Shown here in pieces: positions 55,327-64,000 of a DNA stretch of 64,000 nucleotides. The DNA lies in NCBI RefSeq assembly GCF_009653635.1, contig NZ_PPFD01000004.1, positions 186,001 to 250,000 of the forward strand. The letters run 5' to 3'. The stretch's first letter is position 1. The number at the start of each line of letters is the position of its first letter. Source of the stretch: Endozoicomonas sp. OPT23 (lineage in GTDB: Bacteria; Pseudomonadota; Gammaproteobacteria; Pseudomonadales; Endozoicomonadaceae). Position numbers and translations under genes: made by a program. The notes below the pieces were generated by a model, which had not been told where the DNA came from, ran no database searches, and saw only the letters and a list, made by a program, of their open reading frames with translations.

Positions 55327-56829
55327 TTATCCCATCGTTGGCATCGTAAAAACAGACTCGGCCTTGTCATGCTCAGTCCAGCGGGTCGTTACCATTTTCA
55401 TACGGGTATAAAAACGAACACTATCCGGCCCGTGCATATGCAGAGGTCCAAACAAGGATTTCTTCCATCCGCCGAAACTGTGGAAAGCCATAGGAACGGG
55501 TACAGGAACATTCACTCCAACCATACCTACCTGAATATGTTGAGCAAACTCTCTGGCTGCCTTACCGTCTCGGGTAAACAGCGCTGTGCCATTGCCATAT
55601 TCATGATTGTTAATCAGTTCTACTGCATCCTTAAAGCTATCTACACGGCAGACGGATAAAACAGGGCCAAAGATCTCCTCCTTGTAGACAGTCATTTCAG
55701 GGGTAACACGATCAAATAAAGAAGGTCCTGTGAAATGCCCCCCTTCATGTCCTTCAACAGTCAGTCCGCGGCCATCAATCAGAAGTTCTGCGCCTTCATT
55801 AACGCCTGTGTTTATATAACCTGTTACCTTTGCCAGATGCTGCTCACTGATCAATGCACCCATGTCGTTTTCCGGCCCTTCGACAATACCCGGGCCTACT
55901 TTCAGTGCGTCTATCTTTGGCATCAGTGCGCTTAACAGTTTTTCAGCGGTACCTTCTCCCACTGGAACCGCTACAGAAATAGCCATGCAGCGTTCGCCAG
56001 CAGCGCCATAAGCTGCGCCCATCAGTGCATTGGCTGCAGCTTCCATATCTGCGTCTGGCATAATAACCATATGATTTTTAGCACCACCGAGTGCCTGAAC
56101 CCGCTTGCCGTGCTTACAACCAGTGTTGTAAATATGTTCTGCCACCGGCGTAGAACCTACAAAACTGATCGCTTCTACCTTTGGGTGAGTCAGTAGCACA
56201 TCAGCTACTTCCCGGTCACCGTTTACGATATTGAAAACACCATCGGGCAATCCGGCTTCTTTCAACAACTCTGCCAGCCGCATCATGGCACCGGGCACTT
56301 TTTCAGAAGGCTTCAATACAAAGGTATTACCGCAGGCCAGCGCTACCGGGAACATCCACATAGGCACCATCACCGGGAAGTTAAATGGCACGACTCCGGC
56401 GCATACACCCAGCGGCATCATCTGTGACCAGCTATCAACACCTGAACCTACGTTCATGGAGTGTTCGCCTTTTAATAGATGTGGAATCCCTGTTGCAAAC
56501 TCAACAACCTCCAGGCCTCTGGTCAACTCTCCCTTTGCATCAGATAAAATCTTGCCGTGTTCACGAGAAATAATATGGGCCAGTTCATCGGCATTCTGTT
56601 CGACCAGCTCTTTGAATCGAGCCATGATGCGTGCTCGTTTTAGTGGACTGGTCAAGGACCATGCTGGAAATGCTCTTGATGCTATTTCGATAGCCTGAGC
56701 TGTTTCGTCCGCTGTAGACAATTGCACAACCGCAGTTTGCTCGCCTGTGGCTGGATTGAATACTGCACCGACCCGATCAGAAACACTGGGTTCAGAATGG
56801 CCGTTTATAAAGTTGTAGATGGTTTTCAT
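55327..56829 (-). CDS. mmsA: Methylmalonate-semialdehyde dehydrogenase (IolA/MmsA)
   Basis: The enzyme oxidises malonate or methylmalonate semialdehyde with CoA to acetyl- or propionyl-CoA, the last step of inositol breakdown. The 500-residue ALDH has PFNFPVMVPMWMFP, GAAYGAAGERCMAISVAV with the catalytic Cys and LGGAKNHMVIMPDAD. These blocks separate the CoA-acylating family from other ALDHs. Its place beside iolG and iolB points to the inositol role (iolA), although valine breakdown is also possible. Confidence 0.95.
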   Translation of the reverse strand: MKTIYNFINGHSEPSVSDRVGAVFNPATGEQTAVVQLSTADETAQAIEIASRAFPAWSLTSPLKRARIMARFKELVEQNADELAHIISREHGKILSDAKGELTRGLEVVEFATGIPHLLKGEHSMNVGSGVDSWSQMMPLGVCAGVVPFNFPVMVPMWMFPVALACGNTFVLKPSEKVPGAMMRLAELLKEAGLPDGVFNIVNGDREVADVLLTHPKVEAISFVGSTPVAEHIYNTGCKHGKRVQALGGAKNHMVIMPDADMEAAANALMGAAYGAAGERCMAISVAVPVGEGTAEKLLSALMPKIDALKVGPGIVEGPENDMGALISEQHLAKVTGYINTGVNEGAELLIDGRGLTVEGHEGGHFTGPSLFDRVTPEMTVYKEEIFGPVLSVCRVDSFKDAVELINNHEYGNGTALFTRDGKAAREFAQHIQVGMVGVNVPVPVPMAFHSFGGWKKSLFGPLHMHGPDSVRFYTRMKMVTTRWTEHDKAESVFTMPTMG

Positions 56830-56871
56830 TGTAATTTTTTTCCCGGATAACTTACGACGTAAAGTGATTAA

Positions 56872-57858
56872 TCAAAGATAAACTGTCTGACCAGACTTCA
56901 GGGACTGGTAGCAGGCATCAGCCAGTTCGAGTGCTTTCACACCATCATCGATGGATACATCCGGTTTATTTCCTTCTGTCACAGAATCAACAAAGGATTG
57001 AAGTTCTCTTCTATAGGCCGGCATGTAACGTTCAAGGAAGAAATGCAGAGGTTTTTCACTGATATCGCCTTCAGAACCCAAGTAGCGAACTTCGTTCTCT
57101 TTATGGTTCGCTGCTTGCAACATGCCCTTTTCACCCAGCAGTTCAATGCGCTGATCGTAACCGTAAGCTGCACGACGACTGTTGTTGATGTGGCATAATT
57201 TTCCGCTGGCTGTTTTCAGCGTAACCATCGCTGAATCGATATCACCTGCTTCAGCAATCGCCGGATCTACCAGGCAGCTGCCAGTGGCATGAACCTCTAC
57301 CGGCTCTTCTCCCAGCATCCAGCGGGCCATATCCAGGTCATGAATCATCATATCCCTGAACAAACCTCCGGATACCTTGATATAGCTAACAGGTGGCGGA
57401 GAAGGATCACGACTGGTAATCACTAATTGTTCAAGATTGCCTATTCGTCCGGCTTGTTTGTCCTGATAGAGCGCATTGAAGGTCGGGTCAAAACGGCGAT
57501 TAAAACCAAGGAAACAAAGCACACCTGTTTCTTTGATGATGTCTGCAACGTGACGAGCTCGATCAATATCCAGATCTACCGGTTTTTCACAGAAAATTGC
57601 TTTGCCTGCCAGAGCCGCTTTTTCAATCAATCCGGAGTGAGTATCTGTTGGGCTGCAAATCAGAACAGCATCGATGGCTGAGTCTGCAAAAACAACATCA
57701 GCGTCCACCACTTTAGCCTGGAATTTTTTTGCTACGGCCATCGCGGCATCCGGAAAAGGATCAACCACGTATTTGAGGTTCGCGTCAGGGTGCTCACTTA
57801 AAGTCTGACCATGGACGTTGGCAATACGTCCTGCACCAAACATGGCAAAATTAAGCAT
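56872..57858 (-). CDS. iolG: Inositol 2-dehydrogenase
   Basis: IolG oxidises myo-inositol to 2-keto-myo-inositol with NAD. The 328-residue Gfo/Idh/MocA protein has the Rossmann motif FGAGRIANVHG at residues 7-17, the catalytic EKPVDLD segment, GFNRRFDPTF and the active-site DMMIHDLDMARWMLG. These are the typical IolG residues. It lies between iolB and iolA in one minus-strand unit. Confidence 0.94.
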   Translation of the reverse strand: MLNFAMFGAGRIANVHGQTLSEHPDANLKYVVDPFPDAAMAVAKKFQAKVVDADVVFADSAIDAVLICSPTDTHSGLIEKAALAGKAIFCEKPVDLDIDRARHVADIIKETGVLCFLGFNRRFDPTFNALYQDKQAGRIGNLEQLVITSRDPSPPPVSYIKVSGGLFRDMMIHDLDMARWMLGEEPVEVHATGSCLVDPAIAEAGDIDSAMVTLKTASGKLCHINNSRRAAYGYDQRIELLGEKGMLQAANHKENEVRYLGSEGDISEKPLHFFLERYMPAYRRELQSFVDSVTEGNKPDVSIDDGVKALELADACYQSLKSGQTVYL

Positions 57859-57948
57859 GATGATTCTCTTTTAATTTTTATTCTTACGACAACTATTTCC
57901 TGAATACCGGCTTTCTTTTGAATATCAGCTTTCGGAATTCAGATTTTA

Positions 57949-58761
57949 TTACTTCTTATTTGCTTCAACAATCCACTCGTGGGCAGGATCATTTTTAAAA
58001 ACCCAGTTACGTTTTGGGCCTGCCATAACATTCAGGTAGTAGAGATCGTAACCATGCGCAGCACCTACCGGGTGATAGCCTCTTGGTACCATCACAACGT
58101 TGTTATTCTCTACGGCCATGGTTTCATCCAGAGAGCGATCGTCGGTATAAACGCGTTGAAAAGCAAAGCCTTGAGGAGGGTTAACCTTGTGATAATAGGT
58201 TTCTTCCAACAGGGTTTCGACAGGTTCTGCATCCTGATCGTGCTTATGGGGAGGGTAACTCGACCAATGCCCGTTGGGGGTAATGACCTCACACACCAGC
58301 AAGCTTTCAGCAGAGCCTTCGTTAAACAAAATATTGCAGACATGTCGCTGGTTAGTGCCGGTGCCACGAGTCTGATATTCACACTCTTCAGGAAGAATCA
58401 GTTTTGCCGGGAAACGCCCTTCAGCAGGAGCCTTACAAACAGCCAGTTCGATATCGGTTTCAGCGACAATCGAAAAGAGATCAGAAGGTGGTATATAAAC
58501 ACTGTAAGGCGCTTTTTGATCGAAAACAGAATCACGGTCGCCAATTTGATTCCAGTTTTCATTACGAGTAGAGACATTTGCCTTGCCACTAACCAGTACC
58601 AGGCACACTTCATTGTTAACTGTCAGTTGCTCCAGGGACTGGCCTGCTTTCAATTGAAAGACTTCAAACCCCACATACTTCCAGTCTGCAGATTCAGGCG
58701 TAATGCTCTGAATACGCCCCTGTTGATCGGGCAGGGTCGGACGAGATAATAAAAACGACAT
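57949..58761 (-). CDS. iolB: 5-deoxy-glucuronate isomerase
   Basis: IolB converts 5-deoxy-glucuronate to 5-dehydro-2-deoxygluconate. The 270-residue cupin-like protein has HWSSYPPHKHDQD with the metal-binding His residues, LEETYYHKVNPPQGFAFQRVYT and VMVPRGYHPVGAAHGYDLYYLNVMAGP, all family marks. ATG 58761 has AGGA six bases upstream; the frame runs six codons further. It is the first gene of the iolB-iolG-iolA unit. Confidence 0.95.
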   Translation of the reverse strand: MSFLLSRPTLPDQQGRIQSITPESADWKYVGFEVFQLKAGQSLEQLTVNNEVCLVLVSGKANVSTRNENWNQIGDRDSVFDQKAPYSVYIPPSDLFSIVAETDIELAVCKAPAEGRFPAKLILPEECEYQTRGTGTNQRHVCNILFNEGSAESLLVCEVITPNGHWSSYPPHKHDQDAEPVETLLEETYYHKVNPPQGFAFQRVYTDDRSLDETMAVENNNVVMVPRGYHPVGAAHGYDLYYLNVMAGPKRNWVFKNDPAHEWIVEANKK

Positions 58762-58870
58762 AAAAAATCCTGTTATCAAACGCTATGCCCACCACCTTGA
58801 AAGACGGTAGACATATCAGAATACTCCATTAAATGGCGCTTATTCTGGATTCACTTTCAGTCTTCTCTGT

Positions 58871-58910
58871 AAAAAATGCCATTTGCCAGAACAATCCAAA
58901 ACAAATGGCA
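58871..58910 (-). terminator. Rho-independent terminator of the binding-protein gene
   Basis: TGCCATTTG (58877-58885) and CAAATGGCA (58902-58910) form a 9-bp stem; on the minus strand it is followed by TTTTTT. It lies 20 bases past the stop at 58930, so iolB needs its own promoter in 58762-58870. Confidence 0.85.
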
Positions 58911-58929
58911 CTGACTTTTTACATTCTAC

Positions 58930-59904
58930 TTAACGAATTTCACCAGCCAGTTTCTCAACCTGGGCAATATTGTCTTTGGTGATGAATCCGGGGCCGGAGT
59001 TAATGTTGTTGCTAGGAATAATGCCGTAGCGGCTGTACAAAGTAAGGGCAACTACTGGCAGATAACCTTGCAGGTAAGGTTGCTGGTCAATAGCAAACTT
59101 CACTTCACCTGATTTGATCGCCTTGGCAATGTCATCGCTAACATCAAATGTGCCAAAGTAGATGTCATCTGACTTATGCATCTTTTTCAGTGCACGAATA
59201 GTCGGATGTGCAGACGTTGGACCGAGGGCCAACACAGCATTTGTTTCAGGCTTTTGTCTCAGGTGAGCCATTACTTTCTTTTCAATCGCTGTCGGGTCAC
59301 TGCCAACATCAATCATGTTGCCATCAAGTGTTACACCAATTGCATCAGCAAACCCCTTGCATCGTTCAACGGACGCCGGGTTAGTAATATAGTGATTAAT
59401 GCAGGCAAAGCTGGTCACACCATCAGCCTTTGCTTTCTTACCAGCGCCATAACCCGCGTCGTATTCAGGTTGTCCAACATGGAGCAATGCGCCCAGTTGT
59501 TCACTTTGCTCATGGGTACCGGAATTGATCGTGATAACAGGGATGTTTTTGAGTTTAGCTTTTCTGAGTGGTTTCTTCAGTACATCGTAATCAGCAATGG
59601 TCAGGATTAAACCGTCGGGATTGGAGGCAATGGCCTGCTCGACGATTCTTGCCATATCAGCCAGATCACCAGTAGGCGGATTTCGGTATTCAACGGACAC
59701 ATCCATATCAGTACCGGCTGCTTTTACTGCATTCTTGATGGTGTTCCACCAGGAGTCTGAATCCGGTGCATGACTGACCAGAACAAAGCGTTCATCGGCC
59801 GCACTGGCTGACAACGGTGTCATCATGGTCGCTGCTGCAATACCTCCTAATAATACGGCTGCAGTCGTTTTTCTGAGAGTTTTCAGTTTTGTTGTTTTTG
59901 TCAT
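58930..59904 (-). CDS. Sugar/inositol ABC transporter periplasmic binding protein
   Basis: The 324-residue protein has a cleavable signal peptide (about 1-35, ending ASA) and the periplasmic-binding-protein type 1 fold of the ribose/inositol group: FVLVSHAPDSDSWWNTIKNAVKAAG, PDGLILTIADYD, VITINSGT and QQPYLQGYLPVVAL. Its neighbours suggest myo-inositol as ligand (IbpA-like). It is divergent from the permease gene, and GGAGAG precedes its ATG. Confidence 0.9.
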   Translation of the reverse strand: MTKTTKLKTLRKTTAAVLLGGIAAATMMTPLSASAADERFVLVSHAPDSDSWWNTIKNAVKAAGTDMDVSVEYRNPPTGDLADMARIVEQAIASNPDGLILTIADYDVLKKPLRKAKLKNIPVITINSGTHEQSEQLGALLHVGQPEYDAGYGAGKKAKADGVTSFACINHYITNPASVERCKGFADAIGVTLDGNMIDVGSDPTAIEKKVMAHLRQKPETNAVLALGPTSAHPTIRALKKMHKSDDIYFGTFDVSDDIAKAIKSGEVKFAIDQQPYLQGYLPVVALTLYSRYGIIPSNNINSGPGFITKDNIAQVEKLAGEIR

Positions 59905-59987
59905 TATTTCTCTCCGGAATACATTTCGATGAAAGCCTGATTTTCACCTTCTCTCACCGAATAAAATATTTATTGTTTTTTATTTAT

Positions 59988-60132
59988 AGAATTTTTATTC
60001 CACAAACACTTTCCACCTAAAAACAAATCTTGTCAATAATGAACCGGACTTAACAGTGCACAGCTTCACTCAGTGGATATTAATACTTCATCACATTAAT
60101 TCCAACTCTTGTTTTTTTGGAAATATTATTCC
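59988..60132. promoter_or_regulatory. GGAA-N6-TTCC motifs in the divergent inositol promoter
   Basis: GGAA (60119-60122) and TTCC (60129-60132) are six bases apart; a second near-match, AGAA-N6-TTCC, is at 59988-60001. This is the pattern I recall for the rhizobial IolR repressor. They lie in the AT-rich 315-base region between the binding protein and permease genes, which otherwise shows no gene. No iolR is seen in the window. Confidence 0.45.
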
Positions 60133-60219
60133 ATTATGACTTCAATCATTGTTATGCATACGAACTATTCATCAGATGGCATAACAGATAATAAGAATAA
60201 TATGATCGGAGTTATCACA

Positions 60220-61341
60220 GTGGATGTACCTGCGACCCAATCTGCATCGAATACAAAACCTGACGAACGAGTCCGGGAAGAATCCCGATTAAAAAAACTA
60301 TTGAGTAAGCCAGAACTAGGCTCAGTGTCAGGCGCTATTCTCGTACTACTGTTTTTTGCAGTATTTGCTGGTGACTCAGGCATGTTCAGTGCCGACGGCA
60401 TTCTTAACTGGACGACAGTATCTGCGCAATTGGGCATTCTGGCGATAGGTGCCTGCCTGTTGATGATCGCCGGTGAGTTCGATCTTTCTATTGGTTCGAT
60501 GATTGGCTTCGCAGGAATGATGATCGCTATTCCTGCTACTTACTGGGGCTGGCCAGTCTGGGTAAGTATCATTTTTGCCATGGCCGGAGCCATGGCTATA
60601 GGTGCACTAATCGGTTACACAGTTGTCAGGACCGGTCTGCCGTCGTTTATTGTTTCTCTAGCCTTTCTCTTTATTCTTCGTGGCCTGACCATTGCTCTGT
60701 CTATTTTAATGACCAACAAAACCATCATCAGTGGCGTCAGTGAAATTGCTGAGAATGACTGGTTGGCACCCTTCTTTGGCGGTGAACTGGGCACTTCATT
60801 TTTTCAATGGCTGGTCACCAAAGGCTGGCTTGAAGCTTATGCCGATGGCACTCCGGTTTTCACGGGTATTCCCATGGTCGTTGTCTGGTGTCTGGTACTG
60901 GCCACAGTGTCCAGCTGGGTGCTAATGCGCACCTCTTTTGGTAACTGGATCTTTGCAACCGGTGGTGATGATAAAGCGGCTAAAAATGTCGGTGTTCCTA
61001 CTGACAAGGTAAAAATACTGTTGTTCGTTTTCACTGCATTCTGTGCCGCTCTTTATGCTTCCTGTCAGGTTCTGGAATTCGGGTCAGCGGCGGCAGACCG
61101 TGGGTTGCTCAAGGAATTTGAAGCCATTATTGCTGTGGTTATCGGTGGTGCCCTGTTAACCGGAGGTTATGGTTCGGTGATTGGTGCCTGCTTTGGTGCT
61201 TTGATATTCGGTGTTGTGCAGATGGGCATATTTTTTACCGGCATAAATTCAGATTGGTTCAGGGTTTTCCTGGGTGTGATGCTTCTTATGGCTGTGCTGT
61301 TTAACAACTACATTCGCAAGCGGGTGACAGAAGCCCGTTAA
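60220..61341 (+). CDS. Sugar/inositol ABC transporter permease
   Basis: The inner-membrane protein of about 373 residues is of the RbsC/IatP type, with about ten helices and the segments ICLLMIAGEFDLSIGSMIGFAGM-like (CLLMIAGEFDLSIGSMIG), RTGLPSFIVSLAFLFILRG, NVGVPTDKVKILLFVF and FEAIIAVVIGGALLTGGYGSVIG. GTG 60220 has GGAG eight bases upstream and is my preferred start; ATG 60202 and an earlier in-frame start at 60109 are possible. It works with the binding protein and the ATPase that flank it. Confidence 0.88.
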   Translation: MDVPATQSASNTKPDERVREESRLKKLLSKPELGSVSGAILVLLFFAVFAGDSGMFSADGILNWTTVSAQLGILAIGACLLMIAGEFDLSIGSMIGFAGMMIAIPATYWGWPVWVSIIFAMAGAMAIGALIGYTVVRTGLPSFIVSLAFLFILRGLTIALSILMTNKTIISGVSEIAENDWLAPFFGGELGTSFFQWLVTKGWLEAYADGTPVFTGIPMVVVWCLVLATVSSWVLMRTSFGNWIFATGGDDKAAKNVGVPTDKVKILLFVFTAFCAALYASCQVLEFGSAAADRGLLKEFEAIIAVVIGGALLTGGYGSVIGACFGALIFGVVQMGIFFTGINSDWFRVFLGVMLLMAVLFNNYIRKRVTEAR

Positions 61342-61433
61342 ACCGCTTTACCTAAATTAATCACACTTAATACGAACGCTAGACGACAAGAATATAAAAA
61401 CAAAAAGCGTTCAGAAAAACAGGTATTTGTGAA

Positions 61434-62270
61434 ATGAGCGAATTCATTCTCGAACTCAAAAAAGTCAGTCGTTATTTCGGCTCTGTTATTGCCCTGAAAG
61501 ATATCGACATGCAGGTGAAAATGGGTGAAGTCCATTGCCTTCTTGGTGATAACGGCGCAGGCAAATCCACCCTGATCAAAACACTGGCGGGTGTTCATGT
61601 ACCGTCTGAAGGCGAGTTTCTGCTTGATGGTCAACCCACCTGTTTCAACTCGCCAAGAAGTGCGCTGGATGCAGGTATTGCAACGGTTTACCAGGATCTG
61701 GCTCTGGTGCCTTTAATGAGCGTGACCCGGAACTTTTTTATGGGCAGGGAACTGACCAAAAAATGGGGCCCTTTTAAAGTATTTGATACCAAAGAAGCCA
61801 ACAAAATTGCCTGCGCCGGACTGGCAGAAATGGGTATTGATGTTCGAGACCCCGAACACGCTATAGGCACCATGTCCGGTGGTGAGAAGCAGTGCCTTGC
61901 CATTGCCAGAGCCATTCACTTTGGCGCCAAGGTGTTGATACTTGATGAACCCACTGCAGCTCTGGGTGTTAAACAATCCGCTAATGTTCTGAAAGTCGTG
62001 GCCAAGGCAAAGGCTAAAGGACTTGCAGTCATTCTGATCACTCACAATGTTCATCATGCTTACCCTGTTGGGGATCGTTTTACATTGCTGAATCGTGGAC
62101 ACAGCCTTGGTACTTTTTTGAAGTCAGACGTTAGTCGTGAAGAGATACTGGAAATGATGGCGGGAGGGCAAGAACTCGAAGCTCTTGAATCCGAACTGGA
62201 AGAGTTCGCTCGTCTGGATTCAGTAAAAAACAGTGTGACACAAGAACCTGAAGCAGCTGCTATTGCTTGA
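61434..62270 (+). CDS. Sugar/inositol ABC transporter ATPase
   Basis: The 278-residue protein has one ABC domain: Walker [10 protein letters not shown] (about 37-45), signature [15 protein letters not shown], Walker [13 protein letters not shown] and an H-loop [15 protein letters not shown]. Ribose-type ATPases usually have two fused domains, but the single-domain form is usual in inositol (IatA-like) systems. It follows the permease gene and has a Glu-rich C-terminus. Confidence 0.92.
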   Translation: MSEFILELKKVSRYFGSVIALKDIDMQVKMGEVHCLLGDNGAGKSTLIKTLAGVHVPSEGEFLLDGQPTCFNSPRSALDAGIATVYQDLALVPLMSVTRNFFMGRELTKKWGPFKVFDTKEANKIACAGLAEMGIDVRDPEHAIGTMSGGEKQCLAIARAIHFGAKVLILDEPTAALGVKQSANVLKVVAKAKAKGLAVILITHNVHHAYPVGDRFTLLNRGHSLGTFLKSDVSREEILEMMAGGQELEALESELEEFARLDSVKNSVTQEPEAAAIA

Positions 62271-62297
62271 GACACCGTCGATTATCAGGATATAAAA

Positions 62298-63479
62298 ATG
62301 AAAGTAATCCGGGTAGGACTGATTGGTACCGGCTATATGGGGAAAGCTCACGCCATTGCCTTTAAAACGGCACCGGCCGTTTTTCCCCTCAGCGCAAAAC
62401 TAGTCTGTGAAATGGTTGCAGAGGTTGATGCCGACATTGCTGCAGAGAAAGCTGAAGAGCTTGGGTTTAACCGTTCAACGGGAGACTGGCAGCAACTGGT
62501 CAACGATCCGGATATCGATGTCGTAGACATCTGTTCGCCCAACTATTTGCATAAAAAGATGGCACTGGCGGCTATAGCAGCAGGTAAACATGTTTACTCC
62601 GAGAAGCCTCTGGCTCTGAATGCGGCTGATGCTCTGGAAATGACACTGGCAGCGGAGAAAGCCGGTGTAAAAACACTGGTGGGATTCAATTACGCTAAAA
62701 ACCCTACTCTTCAATTGGCAAAAGAGATCATTGAGCAGGGTGAGTTAGGAGACATTGTCCACTTTCGCGGTACGTTTAATGAAGACTACCTGGCTGATGC
62801 CAATACGCCTTTCTCATGGCGATTAAAGCGACAGTTTTCAGGCTCGGGAGCTCTTGGGGATCTGGGTTCTCACATTATTAATCTGGCCCAGTATCTGATC
62901 GCGCCTATTAATGAACTCTGTGCTGATTCACAAACAGTGCATGTTAACCGTCCATTGAATGGTCAACCGGATCAATACGACACCGTCGAAAACGACGATC
63001 AAATGCATATGATGCTGCGTTTCGCTAATGGCGCCATCGGTACTATTGAATCGTCACGCATAGCCTGGGGTAGAAAAAACAGTCTCTGGTTTGAAATTAA
63101 CGGCACCAAGGGCTCGCTCATTTACGACCAGGAGCGCTTATCAGAATTGCAGCTGTTCAAACCGGAAGGTCCATCTGACCGACACGGATTCAAGCGCATT
63201 CTAACCGGACCTGAACATCCGGATTATCAACATTTTTGCGTCAGCGCCGGACACGGTCTGGGCTACAACGATATGAAAACGGTAGAAGTGAGAGATCTCG
63301 TGGAAGGGCTGGCAGGCAATAAGCCTTTATGGCCAGACTTCAGGGCAGCTTACAGTGTTAATGTCATTCTCGATGCCGCTGAACAGTCCTGCAAGGACAG
63401 GTGCTGGATCACTGTCGATCGTGATGCTCAGGTACTGCCAAAAAATAACAAGAAGTCAGTGCAGAGTTCTGACCAATGA
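62298..63479 (+). CDS. Gfo/Idh/MocA-family oxidoreductase, probable inositol-related
   Basis: The 393-residue protein has the Rossmann motif GLIGTGYMGKAHA (about 7-19), the EKPLALN catalytic segment, GFNYAKNPTL and GALGDLGSHIINLAQYL with the active-site His. It is longer than and distinct from IolG and resembles dehydrogenases acting on scyllo-inositol or other inositol stereoisomers and keto-sugars. Its place between the transporter and iolC suggests that it feeds a second polyol into the same pathway. Confidence 0.85.
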   Translation: MKVIRVGLIGTGYMGKAHAIAFKTAPAVFPLSAKLVCEMVAEVDADIAAEKAEELGFNRSTGDWQQLVNDPDIDVVDICSPNYLHKKMALAAIAAGKHVYSEKPLALNAADALEMTLAAEKAGVKTLVGFNYAKNPTLQLAKEIIEQGELGDIVHFRGTFNEDYLADANTPFSWRLKRQFSGSGALGDLGSHIINLAQYLIAPINELCADSQTVHVNRPLNGQPDQYDTVENDDQMHMMLRFANGAIGTIESSRIAWGRKNSLWFEINGTKGSLIYDQERLSELQLFKPEGPSDRHGFKRILTGPEHPDYQHFCVSAGHGLGYNDMKTVEVRDLVEGLAGNKPLWPDFRAAYSVNVILDAAEQSCKDRCWITVDRDAQVLPKNNKKSVQSSDQ

Positions 63480-63510
63480 CGTCGAACCTCTGTCAGGGAG
63501 TACACATAGA

Positions 63511-64000
63511 ATGTTAACGAACAATCCATCAAGCCTGCGATCACTGGACGTAATTTGCCTTGGCAGAGCAGCTGTTGATCTCTACGGGGAACAAGTAGGC
63601 AGTCGACTGGAAGACATGGCCGGTTTTGCCAAATATCTGGGCGGTTCTTCCGGAAATATTGCCTACGGCACAGCGCGCCTTGGCCTGAAGTCGGCCATGC
63701 TGACTCGTGTTGGTGACGAACATATGGGGCGCTTTGTCCGGGAAGAACTTGCCCGCGGCGGCGTTGATATCAGTCATGTAGTGACGGATAAAAATCGTCT
63801 TACGGGTCTGGTGATTCTGGGCATCAAAGACAAAGATACTTTCCCTCTTATTTTTTATCGCAATGACTGCGCTGACATGGCACTGAGCAGCGAAGACTTT
63901 ACGCCGGAATTCATAGCGTCCAGTAAAAGCCTGCTGATTACCGGTACGCACCTTTCTACTGCCAGCACTTTCGAAACGTGCAAAACCGCTATCAACTATG
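63511..64000 (+). CDS. iolC: 5-dehydro-2-deoxygluconokinase IolC, N-terminal part (cut by window end)
   Basis: The frame opens at ATG 63511 with AGGGAG ten bases upstream and stays open to the last base, 163 codons. The visible part is a PfkB-family kinase: LDVICLGRAAVDLYGEQ at the start (IolC mark), AKYLGGSSGNIAYGTARLGL, TRVGDEHMGRF and LLITGTHLS. IolC phosphorylates 2-deoxy-5-keto-gluconate in inositol breakdown. The ATP-binding C-terminal part lies outside the window, so completeness cannot be judged. Confidence 0.93.
   Translation, partial: MLTNNPSSLRSLDVICLGRAAVDLYGEQVGSRLEDMAGFAKYLGGSSGNIAYGTARLGLKSAMLTRVGDEHMGRFVREELARGGVDISHVVTDKNRLTGLVILGIKDKDTFPLIFYRNDCADMALSSEDFTPEFIASSKSLLITGTHLSTASTFETCKTAINY

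Noticed and set aside
57979-58749. 256-codon open frame on the plus strand
   Set aside because: It is antisense to iolB, a clear family member; no independent ribosome site or motif.

Overview
The window looks like chromosomal DNA of a heterotrophic marine gammaproteobacterium. The mix of HrpB, Mpl, TrmH, a PPi-type phosphofructokinase, phenylacetate and inositol catabolism, a DctPQM TRAP transporter and a BCCT transporter, together with moderate GC, suits an Endozoicomonas-like member of the Oceanospirillales. That placement is an inference from gene content; no marker gene in the window proves it.

Layout. 1-12.4 kb is mostly housekeeping: the 3' part of hrpB, a flavin reductase, a DedA/PAP2 fusion, trmH, a secreted deacetylase, a lipoprotein cytochrome c, four unassigned genes (two of them tandem paralogues), ubiX-mpl and a PPi-dependent phosphofructokinase. 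12.1-16.8 kb holds two small genes and a 1230-residue hybrid histidine kinase/diguanylate cyclase. 16.9-24 kb is a branched-chain amino-acid ABC operon (livK-H-M-G-F on the minus strand). A kinase-like gene lies inside it in antisense, and a tiny, mutually similar membrane protein lies at each end. 24-29.8 kb has rpiA, ilvA, tRNA-Pro(GGG) and a translationally coupled methyltransferase/PLD-helicase pair. 29.9-43.7 kb is a complete phenylacetate pathway: PaaK ligation, PaaABCDE epoxidation, PaaG isomerisation, PaaZ ring opening, beta-oxidation by a fused hydratase-dehydrogenase and PaaJ, plus PaaI, PaaY and the PaaX repressor. 43.8-46.7 kb is a TRAP transporter whose promoter carries the same inverted-repeat operator as the paa promoters.

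47.0-55.3 kb is an accessory block. A full IS5-family element and an inverted, decayed relative bracket an M20 amidohydrolase, a BCCT transporter, an M24 peptidase-fold hydrolase, a YheO-type regulator, a RidA protein and a diaminopropionate ammonia-lyase. Together these could import a 2,3-diaminopropionate derivative, hydrolyse it and degrade it to pyruvate and ammonia. 55.3-64 kb is a myo-inositol locus: iolA/mmsA, iolG, iolB and a binding protein on the minus strand, then divergent permease, ATPase, a second oxidoreductase and iolC, which runs off the window end.

Most promising for novelty are the kinase-like gene embedded in the liv operon with the paired micro-membrane proteins, the IS-bracketed diaminopropionate cluster, and the shared operator linking the TRAP transporter to phenylacetate catabolism.
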